A stretch of 64,000 bases of DNA from Massospora cicadina (taxonomy: Eukaryota; Entomophthoromycota; Entomophthoromycetes; Entomophthorales; Entomophthoraceae), in contig JAKSZP010009660.1 in NCBI GenBank assembly GCA_022478985.1, forward strand, positions 1 to 64,000, written 5' to 3'. A model generated the notes under the pieces. That model was not told the origin of the DNA and made no database searches. It saw only the letters and a program-made list of their open reading frames with translations. Positions 1-11,059 of this stretch are shown piece by piece; within the stretch, counting starts at the first letter, position 1, and each line of letters starts with the position of its first letter. The position numbers and the translations under genes are program-made.

Positions 1-540
1 TGTACTTCGTTCAGTTACGTATTGCTGTCCATAGATCTCATATCACCAATGCTTCAACCCACCTGGCCAAGTGGTCAATAGCCACCAAAATTTACTTGGA
101 CCAGTTAGCTCCTGTTTGCAGAGGGCCACCAACATCAAGGGAAACATTAAGTCAAACAAAATGTGGTTTCACTAACTGGTGAACGGTCTTTTAGTAGAAC
201 GCCCATTCCATCTGGCACTGGTGACAACAGGAAATTGTTTTGATCACGTCAAAGTTCATGTTTTTCTAGTAATACCAAGGGCGCAACAGTTCCATTGTCC
301 TGTCTATACCACAATGTCCTACTGTTTTATGTGCACTCATAATAATACCTGGCCATGCTGAGGGTCGTGGAAAGCTCACCATAAAATCGCCAATCCGCTT
401 TTACAGTTCCCTCATTCCAAAGGAAGTTATTTTCTCGCATCTCAGTTAACGCTTTTAATACATGGGGAGGTTTGTTGTAATATTGCCAACGGATCATATT
501 ATTATACATCACATCGCTTAGATCCACTGTCACAGCCATG
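1..540 (-). pseudogene. E1 integrase fragment
   Basis: Minus-strand translation near 1-150 contains DVGGPLQTG and AIDHLARWVEA, the usual signature of the first part of a Gypsy integrase rve core (DhhGPL ... hDhFTRWVEA). Residues further right (327-548) fit the linker and zinc-finger region between RNase H and the core. Integrase would join the cDNA copy into host DNA. The C-terminal part lies outside the window. The frame is broken and no function is expected. Confidence 0.65.
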
Positions 541-925
541 GTTAGCAATCTAGATAAATAGTCAGCGTTCTGATGCTTTGCTCCTGGGTGGTGGAGGATC
601 TCAAAGTTTTAACAATGTAACTTAAGAGCACATAGTGACAAACGCCCTTCAGGCTCCATGAGGTTCTGCAACCAATGTATCAACGCGTGATCAGTTTTGA
701 CTTTAAACCTCACCCCATTTAAGTAGATCCTAAATTTCTTATATGCGTAAATATCAGCTAAGCACTCCCACTTGGTCACAGTATAATTATGCTCATGGCA
801 GTTCAGGCTTTGATTGCAGTTAGCAACGGGATGCTCCTCCCCCTCATCATCTTTATGAGAAAGGACATTTCCAACAACTTAAAAGGATGCATCCATCTGA
901 ATAATTAAACTCTTTATTGAAGTTC
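541..925 (-). pseudogene. E1 RNase H domain, broken
   Basis: The minus-strand reading shows IIQMDAS at the start (the QTDAS motif of Gypsy RNase H), then NYTVTKWECLA (usually NYTVTERECLA), KTDHALIHWL and, at the C-terminal end, HQNADYLSRL (usually QNADGLSRL). These are the standard landmarks of the RNase H that removes the RNA strand during reverse transcription. Several stop codons interrupt the region. Confidence 0.75.
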
Positions 926-1009
926 AGATGGTGTAGCACTGGCGCACTTAGCACTGTCAAAAGTGTGGTGAAGGCGTATTATGGCGTTACGTCCATTTGA
1001 ACATGGCAT

Positions 1010-1760
1010 CCTTTTTTGACAACTAAATAGCGGCCTCAATACAGCTGAAGCTAAGGATAAAGCACCAGTAGTAGCCGACCATTATCAAAAATACCTGTAT
1101 GTTGCACTTACTAATTGGTGTAGTCATTTTTTGTATGGCCTCCACCTTGGCCAGCTGTGGTTTAGCCCCTTATAGTTTACCACAAACCCAGGTATTCCAA
1201 CTGGTCCTTGAAAAAGTTACATCTTCGAGGCTTAGTTTTATTGTTCACCTCAGAAAGTTTGTGGAATACTGTCTTTAGTTGATCAAGGTTCTCAGAAAAG
1301 ACTTGAGAGAAAACATTGATATCTTAAAGGTATAAGGACATATGACAGCTTCAGGTCACCAATGATAGTGTCCATGGCTTGTTGGAATGTAGCCAGGGCA
1401 TTACAAGGGCCTTGTGACATACAGGTCAGTTGAAAAAAACCTTTGTATGTGCTTATGGTGCATTTCTCCTTTTCCGCCGCAGGCAACTCAATTTTCCAAT
1501 AACCTGAAACCAAACATTGCGGAGAAGTAGCGAGCTCCTCCTAACCCATCCAATACATTGTCAATCTGAGGCAAGGGATATGAGTCATTCTTAGTGATGC
1601 TGTTGAGCTTCCGGTAGTCTATCACCACCCAGTAGATACTATCCTTCTTTTTTTATTCAAAATGGGTGAAACACATGGATACTTGGACGGTTCAATCATC
1701 CCTCGTTCCAGCAACTTATCAATTTCCTTGGTGACAACATCTTCAGCTGCCCTTGATCAG
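1010..1760 (-). pseudogene. E1 reverse transcriptase domain, broken
   Basis: The minus strand reads VVIDYRKLNSITKND, YPLPQIDNVLD, RYFSAM and, after a frameshift, KCTISTYKGFFQLTCMSQG and CNALATFQQAMD. These are the ordered palm and finger motifs of Ty3/Gypsy RT. The position of the catalytic YLDD box reads YVLIPL, so at least one catalytic aspartate is gone. The MPQGLCNAPATFQ box has become MSQGPCNALATFQ. Confidence 0.85.
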
Positions 1761-2330
1761 TGGATTGGCTGAGACCTGATGGGGGGATGATCTCCAGTGT
1801 CCAATTGATGAACCACACCTGAGCACACCCTTAATTGTGGTCATCGATGGCAAAAATCTCCTTATACTTCTATAATAAAGCTATCACTTGATTTTTTGTT
1901 CTTCCAATAACTCTATTAAATTCTTCTGAAGTACCACTGTCATTATGCTGGGCTACTACTCGACGGTTAGACCTAATTCATCCAAGGAACTGAACTTGTG
2001 AACCTGAAGGAACTCCTTGATTGGGGTCAAGTGTAAATACACCAATATTTGGTGTTGGTGGGTTTGTATTGGTTCAATATGTAGAGTCATAAACAAAACC
2101 TCGATTTCTCCATGGCCTTGGAGTAAAACCATGGAGCCACATGAGGCTCAAGTCATATTTGCTTATAGGGCCCAACGACCTTCCCATAAAAACCAGATGG
2201 AACTTCCACCTCTAGCTCAGTGTTCACTGTGTCTTGTTGTCTGGAAGGAATAGATATATGCCCAGATTCTTGAAGAGGTAGCCCTTAATGTTCGTATATC
2301 TGCTAGGGAAGGGGCCTGAGTCTTAAATTT

Positions 2331-2745
2331 TTATTCAATTATAGCAAAATTTGGAATCACCCCATCAATATATGAAAGATTAATATGGCCCATGTGCACC
2401 AGATCCTGCAGCACTCTGCTGGAGTTAAAGTAAATTGGGATACACTGCCCTAAATTTTTGAAGGTTTCCTCCATCATATCAACGACAGCCCCAAAACGTC
2501 GCAGGAAAGAAGTTCCAATTAGTAGGTTGTAGCTACTATTGAGTATCACTATCACCAAAGCTACAATGACAATGAACCCAAACCACAAAGGTAGCACGCT
2601 GTATGCTCCCTCAGAGACCGTGCTTTTCACTCCAGCATTCCCATACACCATTTTATGTTCCACATCAGGCTTTAACATCAACTTTGCCATCATCTTAGTA
2701 GAAACTATGTTGACTGGAGCGCCTGTATCTATTATAGCACAAACT
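2331..2745 (-). pseudogene. E1 retropepsin-like aspartic protease
   Basis: An open minus-strand stretch carries the active site DTGAP (2715-2729), followed by VNIVSTK, VSEGAYSVLPL and NLLIGTSFL, the flap and the second conserved block (ILIGT) of Gypsy proteases. This is the only protease in the window whose DTG active site is unaltered. It would cut the Gag-Pol polyprotein. It is preceded by a linker (2750-2974), as in the related copies at 53.7-54.0 and 57.0-57.2 kb. Confidence 0.85.
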
Positions 2746-2749
2746 CTAA

Positions 2750-4030
2750 TTAAAGCTCAAAAATGTCAAAGTATGTATACTCAGAATAAAAAGAATATTG
2801 ACTGTTTAATATGTGTACATTTACGGGATCTCTTTTATCAAAAAAACTCATAATCCCCTTACTGACTTTAGAGTATTCTTTAGAAATGGCGTCTACTAGA
2901 AGGGCTACGTCTACTTCTTTCAGGGTTAACGCATCTGTGGCGGATCCAGCTTGTCTATAGACTCTATTGAACATTTGGCAGGAGTATGGCTTTGGTTGCT
3001 TCTGAGGTCCTTCATCTACAGCAGCCTTGGCTTGCGCTCACGTATTTATGTTCACTCTTCCAACTAATTGCTGCTATGAAATCCCGTCATTGTATTAAGG
3101 GACTTCCACTGGTTATAATACAATTGATTCAGCTGGGATTTTGGGTTTGGGATATTGAAGGTAGAGATTCCCATCTCTATACTCCCTCTATCTTATCTGG
3201 CACAGGGCTTACCTGGTAGTATTGATCCTGTTGCACATAGTGATCAGGACGGTTAGGTAAGCCCTGTGCCAGATAAGTTAGAGGGACCACATACAAAGCA
3301 ATTAACCTCATAAGAGATACATCCTTAGTTCTCATAAGAGGGTCCAGGCCGATAATTTTGGTGGAATTTAATATAAGTAGGTCTGAGTTGGTAGTTGGGT
3401 TGCTGATAATTTATTTAAACGGGACCAGGGCGGATGTCAAACTGTTGAAAGTAATTTAGCTGATGATGTAGTGTGGGATTATAATAAGGTCAGGGGTTAC
3501 TAGGTGGAATGTGGGCAGGGAGAGAGTATTTCCTTGAAGAAGAGGGTCTGTGGCAGCAGTATGCTTACGCTCTTTATCAGATGGAGGGAAGTTGGCGGAT
3601 ATACAGTGCAAGACTGAACAATTTTGAGCAGGGGAACGTCGTCATCCAGAATTGGAGAAATGAAATTGTAAAACTCACAGTATGGCTTTACCAAGGAGGT
3701 CATAGCAATGCACGCGTCAGCTTCCACTAATTAGTCTGCCCCAATAAACATGTGAGCTTCTTCCATAAATTGTTCAACAAACTTAGTGAGGGTCTCATTA
3801 TGTAGGAACCCAATAGTTAAGAACTACACCTTTTGCTGTGACATTTTTGAGGTACCCCCGAACAGTTGTAGCACATTATCCTTTGCTTCTTGTTAGATAA
3901 ATGTGCTTTTTGGAAGGTAGCAGGTGACTTGATTAGCACTCCTGACATTTAAGGCAGATATCAACAGTTTAGCTTTACACCGATCCAATTTGCCTTCCAC
4001 TGCAAACTCAAAATGTTTAAAAAAGACATG
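2750..4030 (-). pseudogene. E1 gag, C-terminal part, truncated at 4030
   Basis: The minus strand reads FKHFEFAVEG, KAKLLISALNVRSA and VKPYCEFYNFI. These match the gag of E8 (TKLLISTLDVGSA, VKPFREFYNVM) and E9a. The zinc-knuckle end is recognisable near 3235-3280 (LAQG then NRPDHYVQQ), but its last cysteine codon has become a leucine codon. The reading frame meets the E2 LTR exactly in the block FKHFEF, so the N-terminal half of gag is missing. A 31-bp inverted repeat sits in the knuckle region (listed separately). Confidence 0.75.
3183..3286. repeat. 31-bp inverted repeat with 42-bp spacer
   Basis: Arms 3183-3213 and 3256-3286 are reverse complements over 31 positions with one mismatch. They surround 42 bp of gag sequence just after the zinc knuckle. 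The right-hand arm is the native gag sequence (it reads in the minus-strand gag frame), so the left-hand arm looks like an inverted local copy of it. Confidence 0.85.
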
Positions 4031-5171
4031 TGTAAAAATTTACTCCTTGGTTGTTTATCAATAAGCAGCCCAGTAACTTTTTCTCTGCACAGGTTCAGTT
4101 TCCTCGTGCAATTCAACACGTTGTATAGATTGAATTATTACTCAATAATAGTATGGAGACTATTATCCATAGTTGAGTATGAATTATATTTAGGCCCAAC
4201 GCTTTAGCCAGTATTCCTGATTAAATACTTGTGAAGTTGTACTTGTAGGGGTTTGTTCCCTATACTCTTGTCCACCTAATCTTTACTGAGATACCCCAGT
4301 GACATTCTCTCTCAGCCCAACACACAGTTGGAAAGCTATCCCTGATTGTGGCTCCTTCTTCTTTAGATCACCACTTGTATCTTTACTCTTCTTTCTGAGA
4401 GCCTTCCAATTATTGCCCTCTGCAATAATATCCTTGATATAGAACAACATAATAGAAGCTGATAGTCTAACTATATAACAAATTGATAATATTACTGTAT
4501 ACTCTGGTTCTTGTAGATAATAAATATGTTTTTTATTATAGCAAATCATAGGGAATATATAGTGGGGAATTTGGCTGTCTAACCTCAGTTAACAACTCTT
4601 CAATGAAACGGCAGCCATTGCCAGTGAATCACCCATCCTTGTCTTGGCAGCGATGGTCTTCCCCATCCTGGATAGGATTCCATCGTTGGACATCCTCAAG
4701 ACCTCAAATGAAAATAGTTGAAAATGTGTCCCTAATGTTTTCCTCTCTATCCGAGCAAACCAACCATATTTGGCTAGTGACCTGCTTAGGTAATGGGACT
4801 TATTACCCATTATGGCAGGTCACTCACCAACCAATCAATTCGCTTGCTGCAGGCAGCATCACTCGCCTCACAACTTGCTATTCATTTCCAATCAGTTGGT
4901 GATGAAACCCAACTGATCCCAATTGGTACACCTGATAGTTAATCACTTTCAGTTGCCCCTATTTTGTCTGCAACTCTGTCTGATGAGATCTTAAGTATTC
5001 ATCCGGAATAATCCCCAATGGATTCGACCAGGCAAATATCCCAAAATCCCCTGAATGTAGTTACTCCAAAACTTAGGCCAACCAATTTCCGAATCACTTC
5101 GCCTTAGGGAATTTTCCCCTAGCGATACCAGGCAATCTAGCAAACTGGGTATATGGGCAAAAATCCCAACA
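4031..5171 (-). repeat. E2 3' LTR (left copy)
   Basis: About 1141 bp, bounded by tgtaaaaattt at 4031 and ...cccaaca at 5171. It aligns along its length with 12302-13488 but with many substitutions and indels. In the 189-bp block matching 12527-12715 I count about 21 differences. A TATA-like run (tatata near 4553-4562, read on minus) lies in the middle. The short AT tandem copies seen in the right LTR near 12790-12845 are absent here. Confidence 0.9.
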
Positions 5172-5186
5172 CATCCCCCTCTTGCC
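5172..5186 (-). promoter_or_regulatory. E2 polypurine tract
   Basis: Directly next to the inner edge of the left LTR the minus strand reads GGCAAGAGGGGGATG, a purine-rich tract of the kind that primes plus-strand DNA synthesis. Its position marks the left LTR as the 3' LTR. Confidence 0.8.
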
Positions 5187-5715
5187 TAGAATTTCAGCGA
5201 GAAAAGGGCTGGGCATAAGAACACAACTTCAGACACTTGGTTGAATACTTCATTGGTTCAAGCGAAGTACACTTGTCAATAATCAATGCTGCTTGGGATG
5301 ACCTTCAGCATATGGCGTTCTTCCTCTATCTCCTCGCTACCACCTTCTCAGAGCGCGGTACTCACGATTTACTGTCATGCTGGTTTGATCGATTTACTCA
5401 TGACAATTTTAGTCCCAGGATCCAGTTTTCTCCCCATCAGTGTATATGACCTGTTGTCATATTCAGGATTCTTGGTCTGGCGTCCTTAATTTCCTGATTT
5501 TCTCCTCATCCTAGATGGAAGACTTTATCCATCATTGTTTGTTTTGTGGCTCAATTAAGAATACTTATTTCTATTCCCCCTTGTTATTTCGCTCATAACC
5601 TCTTGTCCTAAGTCATTCCTAATTCTTCTCTTGGAGAGCTTATCTCATTAATTTTGAGATTAGTTTTCTCTAAAATTGGAGCCTATTGGATTGTAGAGCG
5701 CATATTGTCAACTTC

Positions 5716-5723
5716 TATATAAG
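5716..5723 (+). promoter_or_regulatory. TATA box of the E2 antisense unit
   Basis: The sequence tatataag lies on the plus strand, about 105 bp before the ATG at 5829 and opposite in direction to the rest of E2. The match to a TATA box and its spacing suggest a separate promoter. This is inference from sequence only. Confidence 0.45.
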
Positions 5724-5828
5724 TCCAACATCCCCTAACTCATCCAGCTCATAAAGTCAAATTCTGATTCATGCTACCAGCAGCTCCTAAATAGTTTGTC
5801 TGATCAAGATCTCCGTCTCTTCCAGTAG

Positions 5829-6900
5829 ATGAGTCAGGATGCTCAGCGGAACCTCTTTTATGGTCCTTCCAAGACTCATATGCCTAGTCTGGTGCAAGCA
5901 GCTAGTCCTTCTGTCAAATTACTGGAAAGGGTAACTAATCCTTCCAAAACCAGGTGGGCTATCAAATCAAACAACTCTCAGCCAAATTTTCCTCTGTTGT
6001 CAATTCCAGAGTTGGACTTTGAAACTATTCTTGATTCAGCTCCTTTTTCTGATGCTCTGCACATCATCATAGATGCTCTGGAGATTATGCCAACTGCTCT
6101 GGATCATTTGTTTCTTGAAAGGTCAGACCTGCTCCCTGAGTTCCTCTTCTGACTTGTTCAATATTACAAACCCGCTGTTCTGGTCTCTGAGCTCACAATT
6201 GGTAACAGTATTCACTTTGAGCTCCCCTAAGCTGAACTATGGGCCCAAGTCACCAAGGCTTTGACTCTAGTGCTGAATCCTTCTGATCTAAATAACATCC
6301 TGGAATGGGATACTGCCACTTATGCTCTTCACTTTGCTGGCCATGTTCTTTTAAAGTTGGTCCACGAAGCTTCCAGCCTCGCCTGGGTTCCACCATTCAT
6401 TCATCTTTAGCTTCTGAGAATCCCAAAGTCACCGCTTGCAGGATGCAATCCACTCTCTGCACAACTATCTATTCTCTGGCGCTTCCCATTGGTATCTTCA
6501 GCTGATGGCATTGATAGGGGGCATGGTTTGGCAACCCCCATCAAGCATCCCTTCTTTGTTGCCAGCCCATATGTCCAGTGTTCTTGATGAAGCCTGTTGT
6601 CAGGCACTCAGGACTAATATTCCAGCTCCAGTAACATATTGGGATTACTCAGGGTTACTCACCGCTTGCCTCTTTTTATACTATTGCTTTCCTCCCCACT
6701 CTGGGGTTTCACAATTGGCTTCATCTGACATCTCAATTTCCCTCCCCCTAGTCGCTTTTTTGAAGGGCTCAGCATCCGCTCAAAGAACGTGGTTTCATGT
6801 AGGTCTCACCCTCACTAGTGTCCAATCATATATTAATTTTGATGGGCTGTTCATTCCTACCGCGATCCATCCTCCCTCCCCAAGAGGCGACATAGGCAGA
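5829..6900 (+). pseudogene. Unrecognised antisense reading frame inside E2
   Basis: A coding-like frame runs opposite to gag-pol, between integrase and the 3' LTR. From ATG 5829 the frame is open for 107 codons, then continues with isolated stops (TGA at 6150, TAA near 6228, TAG near 6407). Coding character then moves to the frame that is open from 6436 to 7062. Visible blocks include LVQAASPSVKLLERV, DSAPFSDALHIIIDALEIM, AELWAQVTKALTLVLNPSD and FHVGLTLTSVQSYINFDG. Amphipathic helices dominate and I see no zinc, RT, protease or recombinase motif. About 350 codons in total. Antisense ORFs at this position are known in some plant Gypsy elements. I do not recognise this one and cannot assign a function. 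Confidence 0.6.
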
Positions 6901-6924
6901 ATCATCCTCGTACTGAGGAAAATC

Positions 6925-6930
6925 AATAAA
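6925..6930 (+). terminator. Poly(A) signal of the E2 antisense unit
   Basis: AATAAA on the plus strand just past the end of the antisense reading frame, followed by an AT-rich stretch. Together with the TATA box at 5716 it frames a transcription unit of about 1.2 kb. Confidence 0.45.
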
Positions 6931-7084
6931 GATAAATTTTATAAAAATATATTGGCTTTTTTCTCTGTGCAGTTATATATATATTTTCCCAATATATCTT
7001 ATCAATTTTTTATCTTTATTCTTCTTTTTCCTATGGGACTTGACCTAATCATCAGGACATGACCAATTTAATGGTTCATTCACC

Positions 7085-8180
7085 CTTCATGAACTCTTTT
7101 ATTATTTTTTTCATCAATCCAACACTTTAGATGCTTAGTGTAGACTCGATTCACAACTCTTCCATCCAAGAGATTCTTGATGGAGTAAGCATTGGTCGCC
7201 ATCTTGGAAATCACTTTGAACGGACCTGACCACAACACATCTAATTTCTTTCTTCATCTGAAACCATGCATATTGCAATAGGCAGCTCTTTCTCCTATTT
7301 GATATTCTTTTAATGCTGGTCAGTTCTTGTCATCAATCAATTTCTCTAGTATCCTTTTCTTTAAGGTTGTATTGAATGTTTGCAATTGCATATTAATCAG
7401 GATACTCATTAGTCCATTCAAATATTGCTCAGTAGTCATCCCTGACATAGGTTCCACCACCAAATATAATATCGGTGGCAGCGAGGCCTTTCTTCCATAT
7501 AACAATTCAAATGGTGTCTTTCCCATCGCTGTATGATGACTAATATTGTAGACAAATGTCACCGAACTCAGGTATGTTCTCCATTCAGAAGTTTTCCCTG
7601 CAACTAGCTTCCTTAGCGTCACGGTCAAAATTCCATTGGCCCGTTCTACCAGTACATTTGTCTCCAGCTGGTAAGGTACTGACATGACTCCTCAGATCCC
7701 CATTATCACATTTAATCTCAGGATCACATGAGATGTGAAGCTGGTCCCATTGTTGCTAAGCAGGACCTGCAGCCCTCCATGCTGGTATACCACTTGATCC
7801 AGGATGAACCTCGCAGTACTGGTAGCATCTACTCTCGTTAGAGCCTTTGTCTTGACCCATCTCTTCAGACGGTTGATAGCAACTATAATATACTTGACTC
7901 CCCCTTGTTCTCATTGTCAGCGGTCCCATCACATTGATAGATAACATGTGCCAGGCAAACCCAGGGTGGACCAGTTGGTATCCAGCTGTATTATTATGTG
8001 GTTTATGCAGCTGTCACTCCACACAACAAGCTAGATAATCTGTGACATCTTATTTGATTGATTCCTAGTAATAATACTGGAGAATATGGTCAGTTGTTTT
8101 TCTCAGGCCTCCATGCCCGACAACTTTGTGAGCTGCTTGTACTATTGCTGCTCTTTCTGACAGTTTTTGGAATAATAGCT
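7085..8180 (-). pseudogene. E2 integrase
   Basis: The minus strand contains LSINVMGPLT (start of the rve core), then NVLVERANGILTVTL and TAMGKTPFELLYGRKA (usual form: hTpFELLYGR), and a C-terminal region ending VYTKHLKCW that resembles the GPF/Y-type tail (VLWSGPFKVISK). This is the standard layout: core around 7950-7450 and C-terminal domain 7320-7085. Frames change at least twice. No chromodomain is visible before the minus-strand end near 7085. Confidence 0.85.
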
Positions 8181-8399
8181 ACTTCCCGTTGATTGTCTTG
8201 AATACTTGTCCATCCATAGTCTCAGTGTTTTCCATTGCTTTTCGAAGTACACCTTGGATTTCGCGGGGCTTGTCCCCAATTTTTCCTTTGACCATTCTTT
8301 GGAATAGCTTATCCACCTGCGGGTATACCAACTGGACCATTAGCAACCGCAATAAGCCATCCACGTTCTGGTGAGAAGCCCCCGCTTGATGGATAATCT

Positions 8400-8890
8400 C
8401 ATAATTGTAAGCCTAGATCTTAAGTGTCCATTGGGCCAATCATCCTTCTGGCTCTCTTAAGTTGTGCAGCCAACGCAGCAAAGAGTGGTCCATTACCTCC
8501 TTAAAGTGCACTCCGTGGATGTACACCCAAAACTGCTTACATGCGTAAAATGACTGCAAGGCATTCACACTCAGTCACGGTGTAGTTCCTCTCAGCAGCT
8601 GAGAGTGTCTGGCTCACATACGCCACTAGATGTTCGTCCCCAAGTTCGTCTACTTGGCTCAGTACAGCGCCAATTGCCATTAATGAAGCATTGGTTTGAA
8701 TAATAAGCTCCTGATCGAAATTCAGATATTTCAGAATTGACGAATCTATCAAATACTGGCATAACTCATCGAAGGAGTCCTGGGCCTCTTCATTCCATAT
8801 GAATTCTTTTTTCAGATCCTTTGATAAATAGAATAATGGCTCGGCTATTTGGGCGAAGTCCTGAATAAATCTTCTGTAGTATCCAACCAT
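8400..8890 (-). pseudogene. E2 RNase H domain
   Basis: The minus strand starts with GYYRRFIQDFAQIAEPL (the RT/RNase H junction) and continues with LIIQTNASLMAIGAVLSQVD, LVAYVSQTLSAAERNYTVT and ECECLAVI. The first catalytic aspartate of the DAS motif is changed to asparagine (TNAS), so activity is unlikely even though this stretch is open for 117 codons. Confidence 0.88.
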
Positions 8891-8899
8891 CCCAAGGAA

Positions 8900-9720
8900 C
8901 TCTTGGATGTCTCAGACACTCTTTGGTACAGCCATACATTCTATAGCTGCTATCTTCTGGGTTTGCAGTTGCAATCCACTTGAGTTGATTACAAATCCCA
9001 GGTATTACAACTCTTTCTTGAAGAAGTGGCACTTCCTTGGCTTAATCTTCAGGTTAGCCACGAACAGTTGCTTAAATACTTCTTCCAAGTGGTGGAAGTG
9101 ATCAGTAAACGTCTTAATGAACACATTTATATTGTCCAAATATACCAGGACGCACAACAACATCAAGTTTTTTAATATCACATCCATGACCCACTGAAAC
9201 GTCGCAGGCGCATTGCATAGACCCTGGGGCATCCTTGTCGGTTGGTATAGCCCCTGAACAGTAGTAATTGTGCGTTTTTGATGGTCTTCCTTTGGCAAGC
9301 CAATCTGCCAATATCTGAGATCAGATCCATTGTGGAGAAATACTTCACTTCTCCTAAACGATCTAGTACATTGTCAATCCATGGTAGGGGATAAAAATCC
9401 TTCTTTGTAATTTTGTTCAGCCTTTGGTAGTCAATCACCACCCAGTTGGATCCATCCTTCTTCTTCATGATCAGAATCGGACTCACCCAGGGACTTGACA
9501 ATGGGACTAGGAGCCCATGCTTCACTAGTTTGCTGATTTCATCCTCTACTACCACTTCGGCAGCTTTCAATTATTGAATCAGTCTCATCCTTATTGGTAA
9601 ATTTTCCCCGGTGTTGACCTTGTGGATTATGTCTTGTGCACGTCCCAAATCGTGGTTGTCCTGAGCAAACACTTCCTATTATTTTAGAATAGTTTAAGCA
9701 CTTCCTCTTGCTGGACTTCC
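8900..9720 (-). pseudogene. E2 reverse transcriptase
   Basis: The minus strand reads PWVSPILIMKKKDG, WVVIDYQRLNKITKKD, YPLPWIDNVLDRLG and YFSTMDL, then shifts frame and continues as LYQPTRMPQGLCNAPATFQ and VLVYLDNINVF. All RT blocks are present in order. The catalytic YLDD has become YLDN, which removes the second metal-binding aspartate. The shift between the 9178-9570 and 9005-9298 reading frames is a clear break. Confidence 0.92.
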
Positions 9721-10130
9721 AACGGATCAGCAAGCTACTCTCAATCAACCAATAGGTTGATACTTTCAGCTACCCCAGTTGGTAATCCTATTTAGTTGAG
9801 AGACCCAAAATTGTGAAATCTTCTCAATTTGGCTGTCGGGATCAGATTAATAAACACAATGATCTAATGCCTCTTGATCTTCATCAGTTTTTCACTCAAA
9901 TTCGCCAGGAGAACTTGAATTTCTCCATGGCCCAGCATTATTATCCCAGGAGCCACCCATGGCTCCACTCTGGACTTCTTCCAGGGGCTTCTGACCTCCC
10001 CATACAACAGCTCAGGTCTTTAATATCAACCCTGTGTCACTATTATCTGTGATCCAGCCGGTATGGTCCTCTCATTCTTGATCCTTAGTTGAATTCCCCA
10101 GTTTTCTAGGATTTCCACCGGTATTTTGCA

Positions 10131-10880
10131 TCACTTCCTACCAATTAATTGGTATTGAATTAAGACAATGACATCATTGCATATCAGATTGATGAAGTTG
10201 TTTCTCCAATTTAATGGAGCTACACCATCCTTCTGATATACTAATGGTAACGTCTGACCCAAGATGGTCAACATATTATCCTTGAAGTTACATTTAATTC
10301 CGTACTTCCATAGAAACTCCGTTCCAATCAGAATGTCATAGTTTTGGTTCACCAAAAGTATTGCTGGCGCAGATACCACCAATGACCCAAATTGTAGTGG
10401 CAGCACACTATACGCTCCACAGGAAATGGTGGTGTTCAGCCCAGCTGTCCCATATTCTTTTTTGTGTTCCAAGTCTGGTGAGATCTTCATCATCTTTACC
10501 AGCTTGGTTGAGACAATATTGATGGGCGCTCCACTTTTGACAATCGCCCTCACCCTCACTCAATTCACTTGTATGTCTATATATGTACACTTGGAGTATT
10601 GTAATATAGTGTTTACTGAGTGAATGGCGGGATTATTAGCTGAATCTAGGGTGTGAATAATTTGCGCTGATAAATCAGGAAATGATTCCTTTATCATGCT
10701 GAGGGGGATAGACAGATTAGCCTCATCTAAAAGGACATCAGATAACTCTTCAGGATTCTCAGTGGTTTGAATCTTGTCCGCCGGTTGTTGGGCGTATGGC
10801 TGGGCAATTTCCTTGATTATCTTGGGGTCGATTATCATTACCCCAGCTCTGGTCATGGCCTTTACGTCCATATTGACCAC
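10131..10880 (-). pseudogene. E2 aspartic protease with upstream linker
   Basis: The open minus-strand frame 10131-10559 holds IVKSGAPINIVSTKLV, GAYSVLPLQFGS and YDILIGTEFL, the retropepsin fold blocks. The active-site triad DTG reads KSG, so the catalytic aspartate is lost. The linker 10560-10880 is a second open stretch (IPLSMIKESFPDLSA) and corresponds to the spacer between zinc knuckle and protease in the other copies. Confidence 0.85.
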
Positions 10881-11059
10881 TTAATATATCTGATCCTGCT
10901 CATCATCTACAAACATATCGCTAATATCAATTTCTTCATTCATAATATTGGGAGGAACAGGTTTCTCCGCAGCTCTAGACTGTTCCCCATCTAGGCCGTG
11001 GGCCCTTTTCCCAAATCCTTGGTGGCTGCTGACTCCTTGGCCTGGACCACATTAATCTG

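Larger units (their letters stand above)
1..4030 (-). mobile_element. Ty3/Gypsy LTR retrotransposon copy E1, decayed, incomplete
   Basis: Reading the minus strand from 4030 down gives the Ty3/Gypsy order gag, protease, RT, RNase H, integrase. The left side runs off the window inside integrase. The right side stops abruptly inside gag where the 3' LTR of E2 begins (4031). Protease and gag are clearly of the same family as the plus-strand copies at 52.6-59.1 kb: the same blocks VSEGAYS and LIGT.F recur. Frameshifts and stops are present in every domain, so the copy is dead. No LTR of its own is in the window. Confidence 0.85.
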
